From: Streptomyces cinereus
GTDB taxonomy: Bacteria; Pseudomonadota; Gammaproteobacteria; Pseudomonadales; Moraxellaceae
Direction of reading: 5' to 3'
DNA length: 60,561 nucleotides
Assembly: GCA_014647715.1 (NCBI GenBank)
Contig: BMPS01000005.1
Coordinates: 1 to 60,561 of the forward strand
The notes below the pieces were generated by a model. The model was not told the origin of the DNA. It made no database searches and worked only from the letters and a program-made list of their open reading frames with translations. Shown piece after piece: positions 26,295 to 35,592 of the stretch. Each line of letters starts with the position of its first letter. Position 1 is the stretch's first letter. The position numbers and the translations under genes were made by a program.

Positions 26295-26845
26295 TACCAT
26301 GTCTCCGAATAAGTACCACAGTTGGTTGATGCGATGGTAACGCTAGTGTCACTATTTTTGGTTTTGCATTGTGTTCCATTGCTCGTGAGCAAAATCTTAT
26401 GCGCATCGTTAAATTTTGTGGGATTAGGGGTGGCAAACATCACCCATGCTCTACCTGCCGTCAAGCTATTAGCGAGCGTCGAAGATGCCGTTGGCACCAG
26501 ACTATTGGCAGTATTGTCGCCATCCACCAACAGTATCTTGTACTGATAATTATCTGCTGTGCTGTTGACAGGGATATAAATTGTATTATTGGTCGCATCA
26601 TAACCATAGCTGGTTGTACCATCACTAGCAACTTTGGCAGGTTTGAATCCTTTATAGGTAAGTGCAGTCGCCCGCCAGCGATTGAGCTCAATCTCTAGCT
26701 GCTTCATTTTGGCTTGCGCTTGCGATTCGGCATTACGGATAGCATATTGCCGATACGATGGGATAGCGATACTGGCGAGTATCGCAACCATCGCTACCGT
26801 TACCATCAGTTCAATCAGCGTAAAGCCCTTGTGACGATTCATCAT
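26294..26845 (-). CDS. PilE-like minor pilin, second copy
   Basis: A 183-aa minor pilin with the prepilin site [19 protein letters not shown] and [15 protein letters not shown]. The C-terminal part has a Cys pair near residues 157 and 175. It is longer than its downstream neighbour and shares only the N-terminal helix clearly. It follows pilY1 by 8 nt and is translationally coupled to the next pilE gene. Two PilE-type genes after pilY1 are also seen in other Moraxellaceae clusters. Confidence 0.83.
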   Translation of the reverse strand: MMNRHKGFTLIELMVTVAMVAILASIAIPSYRQYAIRNAESQAQAKMKQLEIELNRWRATALTYKGFKPAKVASDGTTSYGYDATNNTIYIPVNSTADNYQYKILLVDGDNTANSLVPTASSTLANSLTAGRAWVMFATPNPTKFNDAHKILLTSNGTQCKTKNSDTSVTIASTNCGTYSETW

Positions 26846-26853
26846 TGCCTCAG

Positions 26854-29800
26854 TTATTTATTGACTTCATACCAAGTATTTGGCTTTAAGGTATAGCGAT
26901 CATTATAGATATTCTCTATAGCTGAGCCATCACCCGTGGTCTTACTTAGACCAGATAATGGCTGGCTAGTTTTATCAAGTCCGATATTGTTAGACCCTGT
27001 ATCACCCGCTAGCAGCTTACCTCTGTCATCACCAAAGTCCACTCGGTTGGAGGCTCTATCAGTAATTGTTTGCGTACCAATCAATAAGCGTTGATTAGAC
27101 AATGTAGAACTACGCGGTCCTAGCGTCAACTCTTGGATACCTTGCCCTGCCCGCGCAAACCCTGCCGTGCCATTTGTTGATGTCGCATACTCATCGATAG
27201 CCGCCCCTGCTGAATTTGTGGTTTCTTTTAAGCAGATACCGTAAGGTAGACAGTACAATTGGCGCTCTGAGCCGCCTGTGATTTTTGCGACACAGGGATT
27301 GACTGTACCATACGTCATATCAGGATTATAGACAGTGGTGTATAAGAAACTATCAATGACCTCAGACTTGCCCACACCTTTGGTATATTTGACCTTATCA
27401 AAGCCATCAAAGCGCGTTAGTGGATAATACCAGCCACGTTTGGCTTTTACAGAAGCGATAGCCGAACGCTTGGTATCTAAAGTATAATTTTCAGTGACCG
27501 TAGGTAACGCCAATAAGTCGCTAGATGCTGTGGTATTGGCAGTCAAGTCTACCACTTTTTGTACTTTAGCCGCATTTGTGGCGGTAGATTCTTTGCGGGT
27601 GGTAAAATCACTGGCATATAAGATACTATCTGCCAACGTGACATCGGTGTCCATGATGCCATACAGCCTATCGGCATAGGCATCGCTAGCACGTAGTTTT
27701 GATAACGGCGAACTGCGGTCACCTGAGATGACATTAACCACAGCAAACAATCGACTGTTATTAAAGGTACTATCGCCACGGTAAAAACTGACGGCAGGAC
27801 GCTCATAAAAACGGTGATTATACTTGATATCTGCGCCAGTAAAGGCAGGTTGCAGCAGACGCACTACGCGCGTATTACTAAATGAAGTTTCAGGTGCAGC
27901 TGTGCCACTGCTTACAGGTTTGATGAATCCAGCATTGGTAAAATCAGCACGGAATACTTGACCGCCCATGTCAGCAAAGTATAACTGATCCATATAACCA
28001 TCGTTATTGCGGTCAAGCACAGTAATACCGCCTACGATACTATTATTGAGGGTAGAGACTGTTGTATTGGTAGCACCTGAGACGGCATTGGCTGTTTTGG
28101 TGGCTGACCAAATAAGCGCACCCGTTTTGGCATCCACCATATATACAGCATTGCCTAGGGATTCAGTAGCTGTTGTGCGGTTACATGCTTGTGATTTTTG
28201 ATTGCTTAAGGTCGAAGTTGTGGTACCGACTTGATAGTTTTCATCTTCATAGCAGGTATCATAACCGCCACCAAAGACTAACACATCTTTATAAGCATTG
28301 ACTTTTTTGGTTGTCGAGTCTATGCCTGTGGCAATTTTTGCCTTGGTAGGTTTTGACCATATCTGTCCCATGCGGCTAAAACCTGTCGTCGCAGAATCGA
28401 TTCTAAATAGCATCTTAGGATTATTTTTATCCGTTAAATCCAAGCCATACATACCTTCTCCGCCCATCCGTAGTCCGCCATAAGCACGGACATAGGTATT
28501 ACGGCAGTCACGGGTATTATTTGGGTCGATAGTCTTATTTTCTGTACAAGGCGTTACAGTGACTTTGCTGTTATCAAGGTCATAAAAATAATTGGCACTC
28601 ACTAGCCAAGGGGCGTCCACACCAAAGTAAGGTTTGCCAACATCTGTGCCTGTACCATTGATGAGTGCCTGTGGTTGGCTGATGAGCATTTGTTTAGGAA
28701 TAAAGGCAAGCTGCTCTCTTCCTCCATTGCCTGTAGTAGTATAGTCATCAGCATTTACCATGTGTAGTGACCCATCACTCGAACCAAATAACGTATAATC
28801 ATCACGGGTATTACTGACTTTACCATCGGTGTCAAGATCGGCTGAGTAAGACACCATACTTGGTGTGGAATGAATAGTTGCGCCCAAGACTTTGACAGGT
28901 GACGCTGGTGCAGTGAGTACCAAGTCCACTAAGGCTTGGGTTTTTTGCGCATCAGTCAATGTAAAACCCAAAAACTGTAGCAAATAATTAATTTTGTCAC
29001 GCGAATACGTGGTGGTATCCACGAAGGTATTTGAGGTACTGATGATACTCCCATCCAAGGTGACTTTGCCTGAGGCATTGACGCCCAATTTGCGTAGGCG
29101 AGGACTTGTATCATTTGAGGAAGTGTTATCTTCAATGTACAAGGTTCTTACATTATTCACAGTGGTGTTTGGGGTGCGTAAGTTACTATAAAATCCGCCT
29201 GACGTGACATTATTATTTTTACCATTGATATCCGCTATTGCACTCCAAAGATCTTCGGTGGCAGGATTTAGATTGCCTGCGACATCCAAAAATAATGCGC
29301 TATTATTTTTGCCATATAGCGTACCTTCGTTAAGGTTGTATTTTTTGAGATTACCTGCCCAAATCGCTTGGTTTTTACCAACTTCGGCTTGTAAGATGGG
29401 ATAATAAGCCACCGCTAGTTGGCTATCGGCTCTGTAAGGGTCATCAGGGACAATGATAGTGCCTGATGGGGCAGCAGGTAATGTATTATTAAGGTTTTGA
29501 ATAAAGCTTAATACACTATTAGCGATATCTTCAGAACTTTTAGCATAAAAGAATCCGCCTTCACCGTAGCCTGAACCCTGTTGACCCCATTTACAAGCGT
29601 TTTTTGCGTCATCTTCAGCCGTGGCAGTGTCACAATTATATAGCTTGGTATCACTATTATAATCTAAACCCGCAAAGGAGGAACCAAATCCCGCAACGGC
29701 GGTTTTGATTGAGATACCTGAAGGATTTTGAGAAGCATTACGAAGGCGTTTGGCATATTCCCCTATCCATTCCCAACCGCCTGTCTCACCAGAAAATAGC

Positions 29801-31470
29801 CCTGACTGTAGCGTTGGTGAGATCAGACCTGTGGGCTTGGTGGAAATGGTGTATCTGGTATCATCGTTGAGTGACTTGTTGAGAATAGTCTTCGCCATGT
29901 CATCTTTGGTGGAGTTAGGCGCACCGTCGGTCAAGAAATAGATGCCATTAGAATCACACTGTGCCGTGGTGCTATTCACAGGGGTAGCCCCTCGGTAGTA
30001 GTTCGTCCCATTGTTAGTATCGGCTGTTGAATAGGCAATACCACCATACATATTCTCTATCGGCTCACCAATTCCATTTGTTGACGTAGTAGTATTTTTG
30101 ATGGAAAAAGGACTAGTGCGATAAGACACGATACCAATAGTACCACCTGCGTAACCTGTCCACACCGTGCCGACAATTGGTTCAATATCCATCGGCTCAT
30201 TGGCAACTTTCATCCAGCCCCCATACCGCCAACCAACAGGAAGCTTGGTAAAGGTTTCCCAGCCACTATTCATAGTCGTGATGCCGCTTTTGGTTTTAAA
30301 GTCATTAAGGCTAGTGATTTGTGTCCAACCACCATTACCATTGGGCATATAGACACCGCTATTAATGGTTCCAGTTGTTAGCATTTTACTATTAGTATCG
30401 TAGCCAGGCCAGTTATTGACGCACTGTTTGACCTTGGCTTTACCATTAAAAATATTAGTTTCACCACCACCTAAGCCCACACAGATGAAGTACACTTGCT
30501 CTTTTGTAGTTGGGTTTTGCATGGTCATTGAGCCATCATACACGATGCTAACAGACGATGAAGGGTTTGGGTCTTTACCCGTCGTGGTACCCATCATATA
30601 CGCCCCTGCTTCTGCATACGCATGAGCGGCAGGCGTACCACTGGAAGCCTTGGTTACGTTTGGATAGTTGTCACTAGAGAATTTAAGTGCATCATTGGCA
30701 CTACCATCTTGGTTGGTTGTAGTGTCTAATGATTGAATACCGGCAATTGCTTGAATAAGTTTTATCCGTTGATTTTGATCCAAGGCTGCTGCCTTTACCA
30801 ATATTCTACCTGAGTGACCATCAACAATTTTGTTAGTAGCGCCACTGATATTAATCTCTGTCTTGGAAGAGAATTGGCCTAAGCCCATAACAATACTATC
30901 TTTAATATCAGTACCTGCTAACAAAGTAATTAACGCATCTTTTAGCCGAGACAATCTATCAAACGCCCCAAGTTGTTGACCTGTAGAATTTACGGGTTCA
31001 ACAAGCTTACCAGCCGTATCAATGCTTGCTGTCCCGCACCCTCTTAAATAATAGGGTATCGTAGTGCCATTAATAGTGACTGATTTCTTAAAAGAAGTTT
31101 TACCTTTAGTCTCGCCATCGCGGGTATCGGTAGCATTATACGCCCACTCAGCAAAGGCATAAGTATTTGAACGCGTATTGTTATATTCCGCTACATTGAC
31201 ACGTTTACATAGGCCTGTGTCGACATCCCCCGGGCTACCATAAGGATTGTCTTTAGGTAACACTAGCGAGCTGATCCCCATCGATCCTGAGGTATCAAGC
31301 ATCATCATCAGATTAATCTGACCATCAGTTGCCGCCTTATAAATCTCCAAATCACCGATTTTCTTTTGGCTAACATCCGCCTGTGAAGTACTCACCGCCA
31401 CCATCATAGACATAGCAATAACTACATATTTGATTGAAGTCGTTATTTTACCTTGATACGATTGATTCAT
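26854..31470 (-). CDS. pilY1: PilY1/PilC pilus tip adhesin
   Basis: PilY1 is secreted to the pilus tip, where it promotes pilus extension, adhesion and surface sensing. From the start chosen here it has 1538 residues, longer than the roughly 1000-1200 usual for PilY1. A signal peptide (cut near SQA-DV) is followed by a von Willebrand A-like region with the metal site LDTSGSMG near residue 57. The C-terminal third is the PilC beta-propeller with calcium loops DLDTDGKVSN near 873 and DRNNDGYMD near 1152. ATG 31470 has AGAGG 9 nt upstream and begins the signal peptide directly; an in-frame upstream start would add 16 residues. Confidence 0.93.
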   Translation of the reverse strand: MNQSYQGKITTSIKYVVIAMSMMVAVSTSQADVSQKKIGDLEIYKAATDGQINLMMMLDTSGSMGISSLVLPKDNPYGSPGDVDTGLCKRVNVAEYNNTRSNTYAFAEWAYNATDTRDGETKGKTSFKKSVTINGTTIPYYLRGCGTASIDTAGKLVEPVNSTGQQLGAFDRLSRLKDALITLLAGTDIKDSIVMGLGQFSSKTEINISGATNKIVDGHSGRILVKAAALDQNQRIKLIQAIAGIQSLDTTTNQDGSANDALKFSSDNYPNVTKASSGTPAAHAYAEAGAYMMGTTTGKDPNPSSSVSIVYDGSMTMQNPTTKEQVYFICVGLGGGETNIFNGKAKVKQCVNNWPGYDTNSKMLTTGTINSGVYMPNGNGGWTQITSLNDFKTKSGITTMNSGWETFTKLPVGWRYGGWMKVANEPMDIEPIVGTVWTGYAGGTIGIVSYRTSPFSIKNTTTSTNGIGEPIENMYGGIAYSTADTNNGTNYYRGATPVNSTTAQCDSNGIYFLTDGAPNSTKDDMAKTILNKSLNDDTRYTISTKPTGLISPTLQSGLFSGETGGWEWIGEYAKRLRNASQNPSGISIKTAVAGFGSSFAGLDYNSDTKLYNCDTATAEDDAKNACKWGQQGSGYGEGGFFYAKSSEDIANSVLSFIQNLNNTLPAAPSGTIIVPDDPYRADSQLAVAYYPILQAEVGKNQAIWAGNLKKYNLNEGTLYGKNNSALFLDVAGNLNPATEDLWSAIADINGKNNNVTSGGFYSNLRTPNTTVNNVRTLYIEDNTSSNDTSPRLRKLGVNASGKVTLDGSIISTSNTFVDTTTYSRDKINYLLQFLGFTLTDAQKTQALVDLVLTAPASPVKVLGATIHSTPSMVSYSADLDTDGKVSNTRDDYTLFGSSDGSLHMVNADDYTTTGNGGREQLAFIPKQMLISQPQALINGTGTDVGKPYFGVDAPWLVSANYFYDLDNSKVTVTPCTENKTIDPNNTRDCRNTYVRAYGGLRMGGEGMYGLDLTDKNNPKMLFRIDSATTGFSRMGQIWSKPTKAKIATGIDSTTKKVNAYKDVLVFGGGYDTCYEDENYQVGTTTSTLSNQKSQACNRTTATESLGNAVYMVDAKTGALIWSATKTANAVSGATNTTVSTLNNSIVGGITVLDRNNDGYMDQLYFADMGGQVFRADFTNAGFIKPVSSGTAAPETSFSNTRVVRLLQPAFTGADIKYNHRFYERPAVSFYRGDSTFNNSRLFAVVNVISGDRSSPLSKLRASDAYADRLYGIMDTDVTLADSILYASDFTTRKESTATNAAKVQKVVDLTANTTASSDLLALPTVTENYTLDTKRSAIASVKAKRGWYYPLTRFDGFDKVKYTKGVGKSEVIDSFLYTTVYNPDMTYGTVNPCVAKITGGSERQLYCLPYGICLKETTNSAGAAIDEYATSTNGTAGFARAGQGIQELTLGPRSSTLSNQRLLIGTQTITDRASNRVDFGDDRGKLLAGDTGSNNIGLDKTSQPLSGLSKTTGDGSAIENIYNDRYTLKPNTWYEVNK

Positions 31471-31540
31471 TGCTTTAGACCTCTTAACACCAAATTTGGG
31501 TTTCATCGTTATCACCACATTATCTTTATCATAACAAACC

Positions 31541-32413
31541 TTAATTACTTGATGATTTTAAAGTACATTTTGATGATAATGTACCTTTGCCAAACGGAAT
31601 ACAGTTGGTTGAGCTTGACATATTCTCGACATCCACTTGCTCGTAAAGCATCTTGCTTGGGGTGTTGGCTTTACGCATACACTCAATGAGCGAATATTTT
31701 CCTGAACTAACATTATCTTGGATCGCGGTTTGTTCAAAGCACTTATCAGAACCCACCTTAGGCTCTGCATATGCAGGTAAGGCTGCAGTGGCGCGAATGT
31801 CGAACTTGAACTTTTTACTGGTGCGGTTTTCTACTTCTTTTCCAACCACTATTTGTGAAAACGGTTCAGCCTCGGTTTCAGTTGGGGTTACCGCAATATT
31901 CATCTGAGTTATTGAGGTTTGTCTATCACTTGTGTAGCTATCAGCACTGGTATAGTCACAGTAGCCACTGTTACGCCCACTCCAGTAGCCACCGCCTTTT
32001 TTTAGGATGGTAGCGTTTTTGGCAAGGTATTTTTTTTCACGCGGATTATAGCAGTAGATAAATTCGTTGGTAGCATTGTCCGAATTGAGTAAAAAATGCC
32101 CGATAGCCCCTGACACGCTGGTAATATCTTTGTATGCCTGTGAGGTGGGACTGGCATTCACCATCGCCTCTAACTTTTGATTGCCACTATCGGCTGATTG
32201 TAGCAACAGGGTGTTGATTTGGTCAGCGGTGGCGGTTTTGAGATCGGTGGTACTTTGACGTACCGCTATCGCCCCTGCCAACAGGATCAGCACCAAAAAC
32301 AACAATACTACAATGAGCGCCGCGCCGCGTTGATGAGATGGCAAATTATGCGCCTTGTTTATTGGACGGATAAGCGCGGATTGCGTGCTGATCGATAAGA
32401 TTGGATTGCGCAT
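31541..32413 (-). CDS. pilX: PilX-like minor pilin assembly protein
   Basis: A 290-aa protein with the PilX N-terminal signature QRGAALIVVLLFLVLILLAGA after a longer leader (about 28 residues) and TDLKTATADQ after the helix. PilX lacks the strict +5 glutamate context of major pilins and forms part of the PilVWX-FimU/PilY1 tip complex. The C-terminal part has several Cys. It starts 3 nt after the pilW stop. Sequence outside the N-terminus is not conserved enough to say more. Confidence 0.85.
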   Translation of the reverse strand: MRNPILSISTQSALIRPINKAHNLPSHQRGAALIVVLLFLVLILLAGAIAVRQSTTDLKTATADQINTLLLQSADSGNQKLEAMVNASPTSQAYKDITSVSGAIGHFLLNSDNATNEFIYCYNPREKKYLAKNATILKKGGGYWSGRNSGYCDYTSADSYTSDRQTSITQMNIAVTPTETEAEPFSQIVVGKEVENRTSKKFKFDIRATAALPAYAEPKVGSDKCFEQTAIQDNVSSGKYSLIECMRKANTPSKMLYEQVDVENMSSSTNCIPFGKGTLSSKCTLKSSSN

Positions 32414-32416
32414 TGG

Positions 32417-33343
32417 CTAACTCCCCGCAGTTAATGTCGTACTGGTGTCAATATTGATAACTCGGGCGTTTCTCAATAAGGTCGTAGATTCATAGGTAGT
32501 ACGTACCAGCTTAGGCTGTCCTGATTTTAATGGCTGAGTTGCACCTAATAACTTAAAACTGGTCGCGACATCGCTACCGATGACAGGTGAACTGCCTCGG
32601 ACAATTAGTCCAATTTTGACTGCGGTAATAGGCGGCTTGGTACCAGACAATGCTAAATACTCACTGACGGTCAGGTAACGCATCAACCCAGCATTACTAG
32701 GTGCGTCAGTCTGGATACCCAATAAGATTTTAAACTGGTCTACACCGATAATGAATTCTTGACCATTTAACCCAAACTGTTTAGTATCTGTAGATGCATA
32801 CGTTTTAACCCCCCTACTATCTATTCTACCCGCATCACAAGCTAACACTAGCCCTTGACCAGTGGTACTTGAGTTTCTAATAAAATACCGCTCAATTACA
32901 GTATCACCCAGTTCTACATCAGCACTTTCACAATCCGCAATTTTTACACCCGTGGTATTTTTAAATTGAATCGTTAACTGGTCGCTATTGATACCTGTGA
33001 TATTAGAATCGCCTCCATTGCGGGTAAAATAAAGATTTTTGGAGGTGTCTGTGGGTTCTAAACCAATATTTTCAGGTGAAATGACGATGCCACCGCCCAC
33101 CGTTTTATCGGTAATAGAGGTTACTGAATTGCCCAAGTTTGCCAAGCGCAAATGGCTCTCTAGCTGCTGCAAACCAAAAACGCTTGCCTCTTGTAGCTCA
33201 CTGCCGCTTTTTTGGGTTGAGGCGGTTTTGGTATTCGTTAGGTATACTTGTATCACCGCAGCAGAAATCAGTAGCCCCAATACCAATGAAATCATTAGCT
33301 CTACTAAAGTAAAGCCTGAAGTAGAACGATAATTTGATATCAT
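32417..33343 (-). CDS. pilW: PilW-like minor pilin
   Basis: A 308-aa PilW family protein with prepilin site SGFTLVELMISLVLGLLI and the PilW pattern of a long soluble part. It helps form the tip complex that carries PilY1. The start at 33343 overlaps the pilV stop as TGATG and has GGAGG 7 nt upstream, better than an in-frame ATG 24 nt earlier inside pilV. Translational coupling with pilV is therefore likely. Confidence 0.87.
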   Translation of the reverse strand: MISNYRSTSGFTLVELMISLVLGLLISAAVIQVYLTNTKTASTQKSGSELQEASVFGLQQLESHLRLANLGNSVTSITDKTVGGGIVISPENIGLEPTDTSKNLYFTRNGGDSNITGINSDQLTIQFKNTTGVKIADCESADVELGDTVIERYFIRNSSTTGQGLVLACDAGRIDSRGVKTYASTDTKQFGLNGQEFIIGVDQFKILLGIQTDAPSNAGLMRYLTVSEYLALSGTKPPITAVKIGLIVRGSSPVIGSDVATSFKLLGATQPLKSGQPKLVRTTYESTTLLRNARVINIDTSTTLTAGS

Positions 33344-33963
33344 CAGTATGCCTCCATAATGAAGCATTGTGCACCAAAATTATAGACCGCATCTTCATTA
33401 GCGCAGGGTTTGTCTTTAGTCGTATCGGATGCAACGGGGGCATCCAAAAAAATCGGGTCGGTATCGCCCCAAGCGGCAATCAGGCATTGGCGGTCTTGTC
33501 CAACCGTACTAATCGTTGTGGCAACACCACTAGCGCTAGTAGTTGTCGTGCGTTTGGTCGGGCAAGTTGCCATACCCACGTTCAAGCCATTGTCTGTGGC
33601 GTATTGCTTGACGGTTAAGGCGTCTTTTACTGCCAATTGCTTAATCGTACAGGAAACAGGCGTACCACCTGTCATGCAACTATCTTTGGTGATAGCCACA
33701 TTGCTAGTATCTGTATTGGTGAGTGTGGTGGCGGTGCCGTTAATCGCGGTTTTGAATGCGGATATGCCATCTATATTCGCTCGCATCATCTCGGCTGCAC
33801 CACGCAGTACCGTTAATGCTCGGGTACGCATCAAACTCTCATCGGTAGCTTTGACAGCGGTCATCTGCATCGCAGTAAATCCAAGCACCGCGATTGCCAA
33901 TAACATCAAAGCCACTAACACTTCTATTAAGCCGACACCCTTCTGATTTGATATCATGGACAA
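33343..33963 (-). CDS. pilV: PilV-like minor pilin
   Basis: A 206-aa minor pilin with the PilV signature QKGVGLIEVLVALMLLAIAVLG, including Glu5 of the mature chain, followed by FTAMQ. It contains several Cys in the second half. It overlaps fimT by 10 nt and pilW by 1 nt, so the four genes form a tight operon. Confidence 0.88.
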   Translation of the reverse strand: MSMISNQKGVGLIEVLVALMLLAIAVLGFTAMQMTAVKATDESLMRTRALTVLRGAAEMMRANIDGISAFKTAINGTATTLTNTDTSNVAITKDSCMTGGTPVSCTIKQLAVKDALTVKQYATDNGLNVGMATCPTKRTTTTSASGVATTISTVGQDRQCLIAAWGDTDPIFLDAPVASDTTKDKPCANEDAVYNFGAQCFIMEAY

Positions 33964-34526
33964 ATCCCATTTTCTTGGGTAGAAACATTGCCATTGGCAT
34001 CCACATTGACACTATATTTTCGGGTAGCAGTACCTAAACATACTGAAAACCCTGTCGTCATTGCGGCGCCATTGCTATCTTGTCCCATCAACGTACCTGT
34101 ACCTGTATCACCCTGATAAGCTTTCTTATTGGGAGTAAACGATACCGCTCGCAGCGTCGTTGGATTGGCTGTTAAGGTAATACTATTATCTAGATTAAAC
34201 GTCTGTTGCGGTGTTGCAGTACTGGTATTGTCACCTACGTTAAATAATTTAAGATTCTTGGCGTTACTGGTATTAGTAAGTACCACTTTGATACTCTTTT
34301 GTGTAATCACTGACTGTACTTTTGCATCTTTAAAAACGGTGGCAAAATCATTGGCGGCAGTTTTTATTTTAGCTTGCTGAATCTGTCGCTGCATATTAGG
34401 CGCTGCCATCGCGGCAATGATAGCCATAATCGCAATGGTGATGACAAGCTCAATCAGCGTAAAACCTTGTCCACGATCTTGGTCACGATGATACTGTCTG
34501 TTCAAAACCTTTATCACTATACCCAT
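33954..34526 (-). CDS. fimT: FimT/FimU (GspH-like) minor pilin
   Basis: A 190-aa prepilin with a 21-residue leader and site [19 protein letters not shown] followed by MAAPNMQRQI, matching the GspH/FimT family. FimU and FimT act as minor pilins, and FimT binds DNA during natural transformation in some relatives; which of the two this is cannot be decided here. It is first in the pilus operon. The C-terminus holds two Cys (near 174 and 189). Confidence 0.84.
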   Translation of the reverse strand: MGIVIKVLNRQYHRDQDRGQGFTLIELVITIAIMAIIAAMAAPNMQRQIQQAKIKTAANDFATVFKDAKVQSVITQKSIKVVLTNTSNAKNLKLFNVGDNTSTATPQQTFNLDNSITLTANPTTLRAVSFTPNKKAYQGDTGTGTLMGQDSNGAAMTTGFSVCLGTATRKYSVNVDANGNVSTQENGICP

Positions 34527-34840
34527 CCATACCCCTTGATAAACGACCTATCGCAACATATTTGCTAGCACAAACAATTCTAACATTAAAGCAAAAAACA
34601 TACCTATTATCTCAGTATTTTTGTTAATTGTCATACTTAAAGCTTACTACCCATAGTTTGCCTCAGTCACTTATCGTTGCTAATCAAATGAGGACGAAAG
34701 GGCGCTCACGTATTATCAAATCATTATTAACATAATATTTTAAAAAATCCCTCCAAAAACCTACTGGTAGTCCGCCTTTATCTACCAACCGTAACGATAT
34801 GGCGATGCAACTTTGGTCGCAAAACAGTGACAAGCAGGAC
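34527..34840. other. Gap upstream of the pilus operon
   Basis: A 314-nt AT-rich gap between comF and fimT, both on the minus strand. It must contain the promoter of the fimT-pilVWXY1 operon, but I cannot pick one site over others. No gene, RNA or clear terminator is seen. Confidence 0.5.
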
Positions 34841-35584
34841 CTAATGCAAAACCTTACCATGTAAGACTGAATACGCATGAATATGGGCAGATGGGTGATA
34901 ATTTGCGATTAGGTTAGCCAATTCAGACAGAGTGGCGCCTGTCGTCACCACATCATCAAACAAAATCAAATGTTTGCTAGGCGGCATATCTGTCAAAGAA
35001 AACGCATCTTTGATATTATCTAAACGCTCTTCTCGGCTTAGACCCTGCTGGTGAGGTCGGTCGAGTCGCTGCACACCCGTAAAAACAGGGATTTGCCAGT
35101 GAAAGCTTAGATAAGCGGTTAAAATGGCAAGCGGATCGAAGCCGCGTTGCCTAATGCGCTGTAAACTTGTTGGCACTTTAACGATTAAAGAGTTTTTTGA
35201 ATGACAACCTTTGGGAATATGTAGTTGTCTAATAGCCTGAATCAAAACTGGCAGATGATGTAACTGCTGCCCATTTTTGTACCCAAGCATGATTTGATTG
35301 AGGGGATATTGATAGTAGCCGCTGGCTACGCCACGCAGTGACGTTTGCTTTAGTTGCAAATTAAAGCATGACGCGGACCATGCAAACTGGCTATGGCATG
35401 GCTGACAAAGAAATTGCTGTCGATTGAACCAATGGTCATGGTGACGCGGTGCTAAGTTATCAAAGCCTGCTGCAGCGCAATCATTGATGCCACATAGTTG
35501 GCAACGGTGATGAACTTTCGCTTGATACACCAACGCCATGGCAAACGGCAATCGCCACCAAGGCAAGGGGGCTACGATTGCCAT
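34841..35584 (-). CDS. comF: ComF family phosphoribosyltransferase-like protein
   Basis: ComF-type proteins are required for DNA uptake in naturally competent bacteria. The 247-aa product has an N-terminal zinc-ribbon-like part with CQLCG and CQPCHSQF motifs (about 29-77) and a C-terminal PRTase domain with LILFDDVVTTGATLSEL near 205-221, the PRPP-binding signature. It starts 8 nt after the pldA stop. Its place next to the pilus genes fits a competence role, though ComF position varies between genomes. Confidence 0.88.
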   Translation of the reverse strand: MAIVAPLPWWRLPFAMALVYQAKVHHRCQLCGINDCAAAGFDNLAPRHHDHWFNRQQFLCQPCHSQFAWSASCFNLQLKQTSLRGVASGYYQYPLNQIMLGYKNGQQLHHLPVLIQAIRQLHIPKGCHSKNSLIVKVPTSLQRIRQRGFDPLAILTAYLSFHWQIPVFTGVQRLDRPHQQGLSREERLDNIKDAFSLTDMPPSKHLILFDDVVTTGATLSELANLIANYHPSAHIHAYSVLHGKVLH

Positions 35585-35592
35585 AAACGCAG

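Noticed and set aside
26854-31470. Short open frames on the plus strand opposite pilY1
   Set aside because: They lack ribosome sites and family matches and follow the frame of the real gene.
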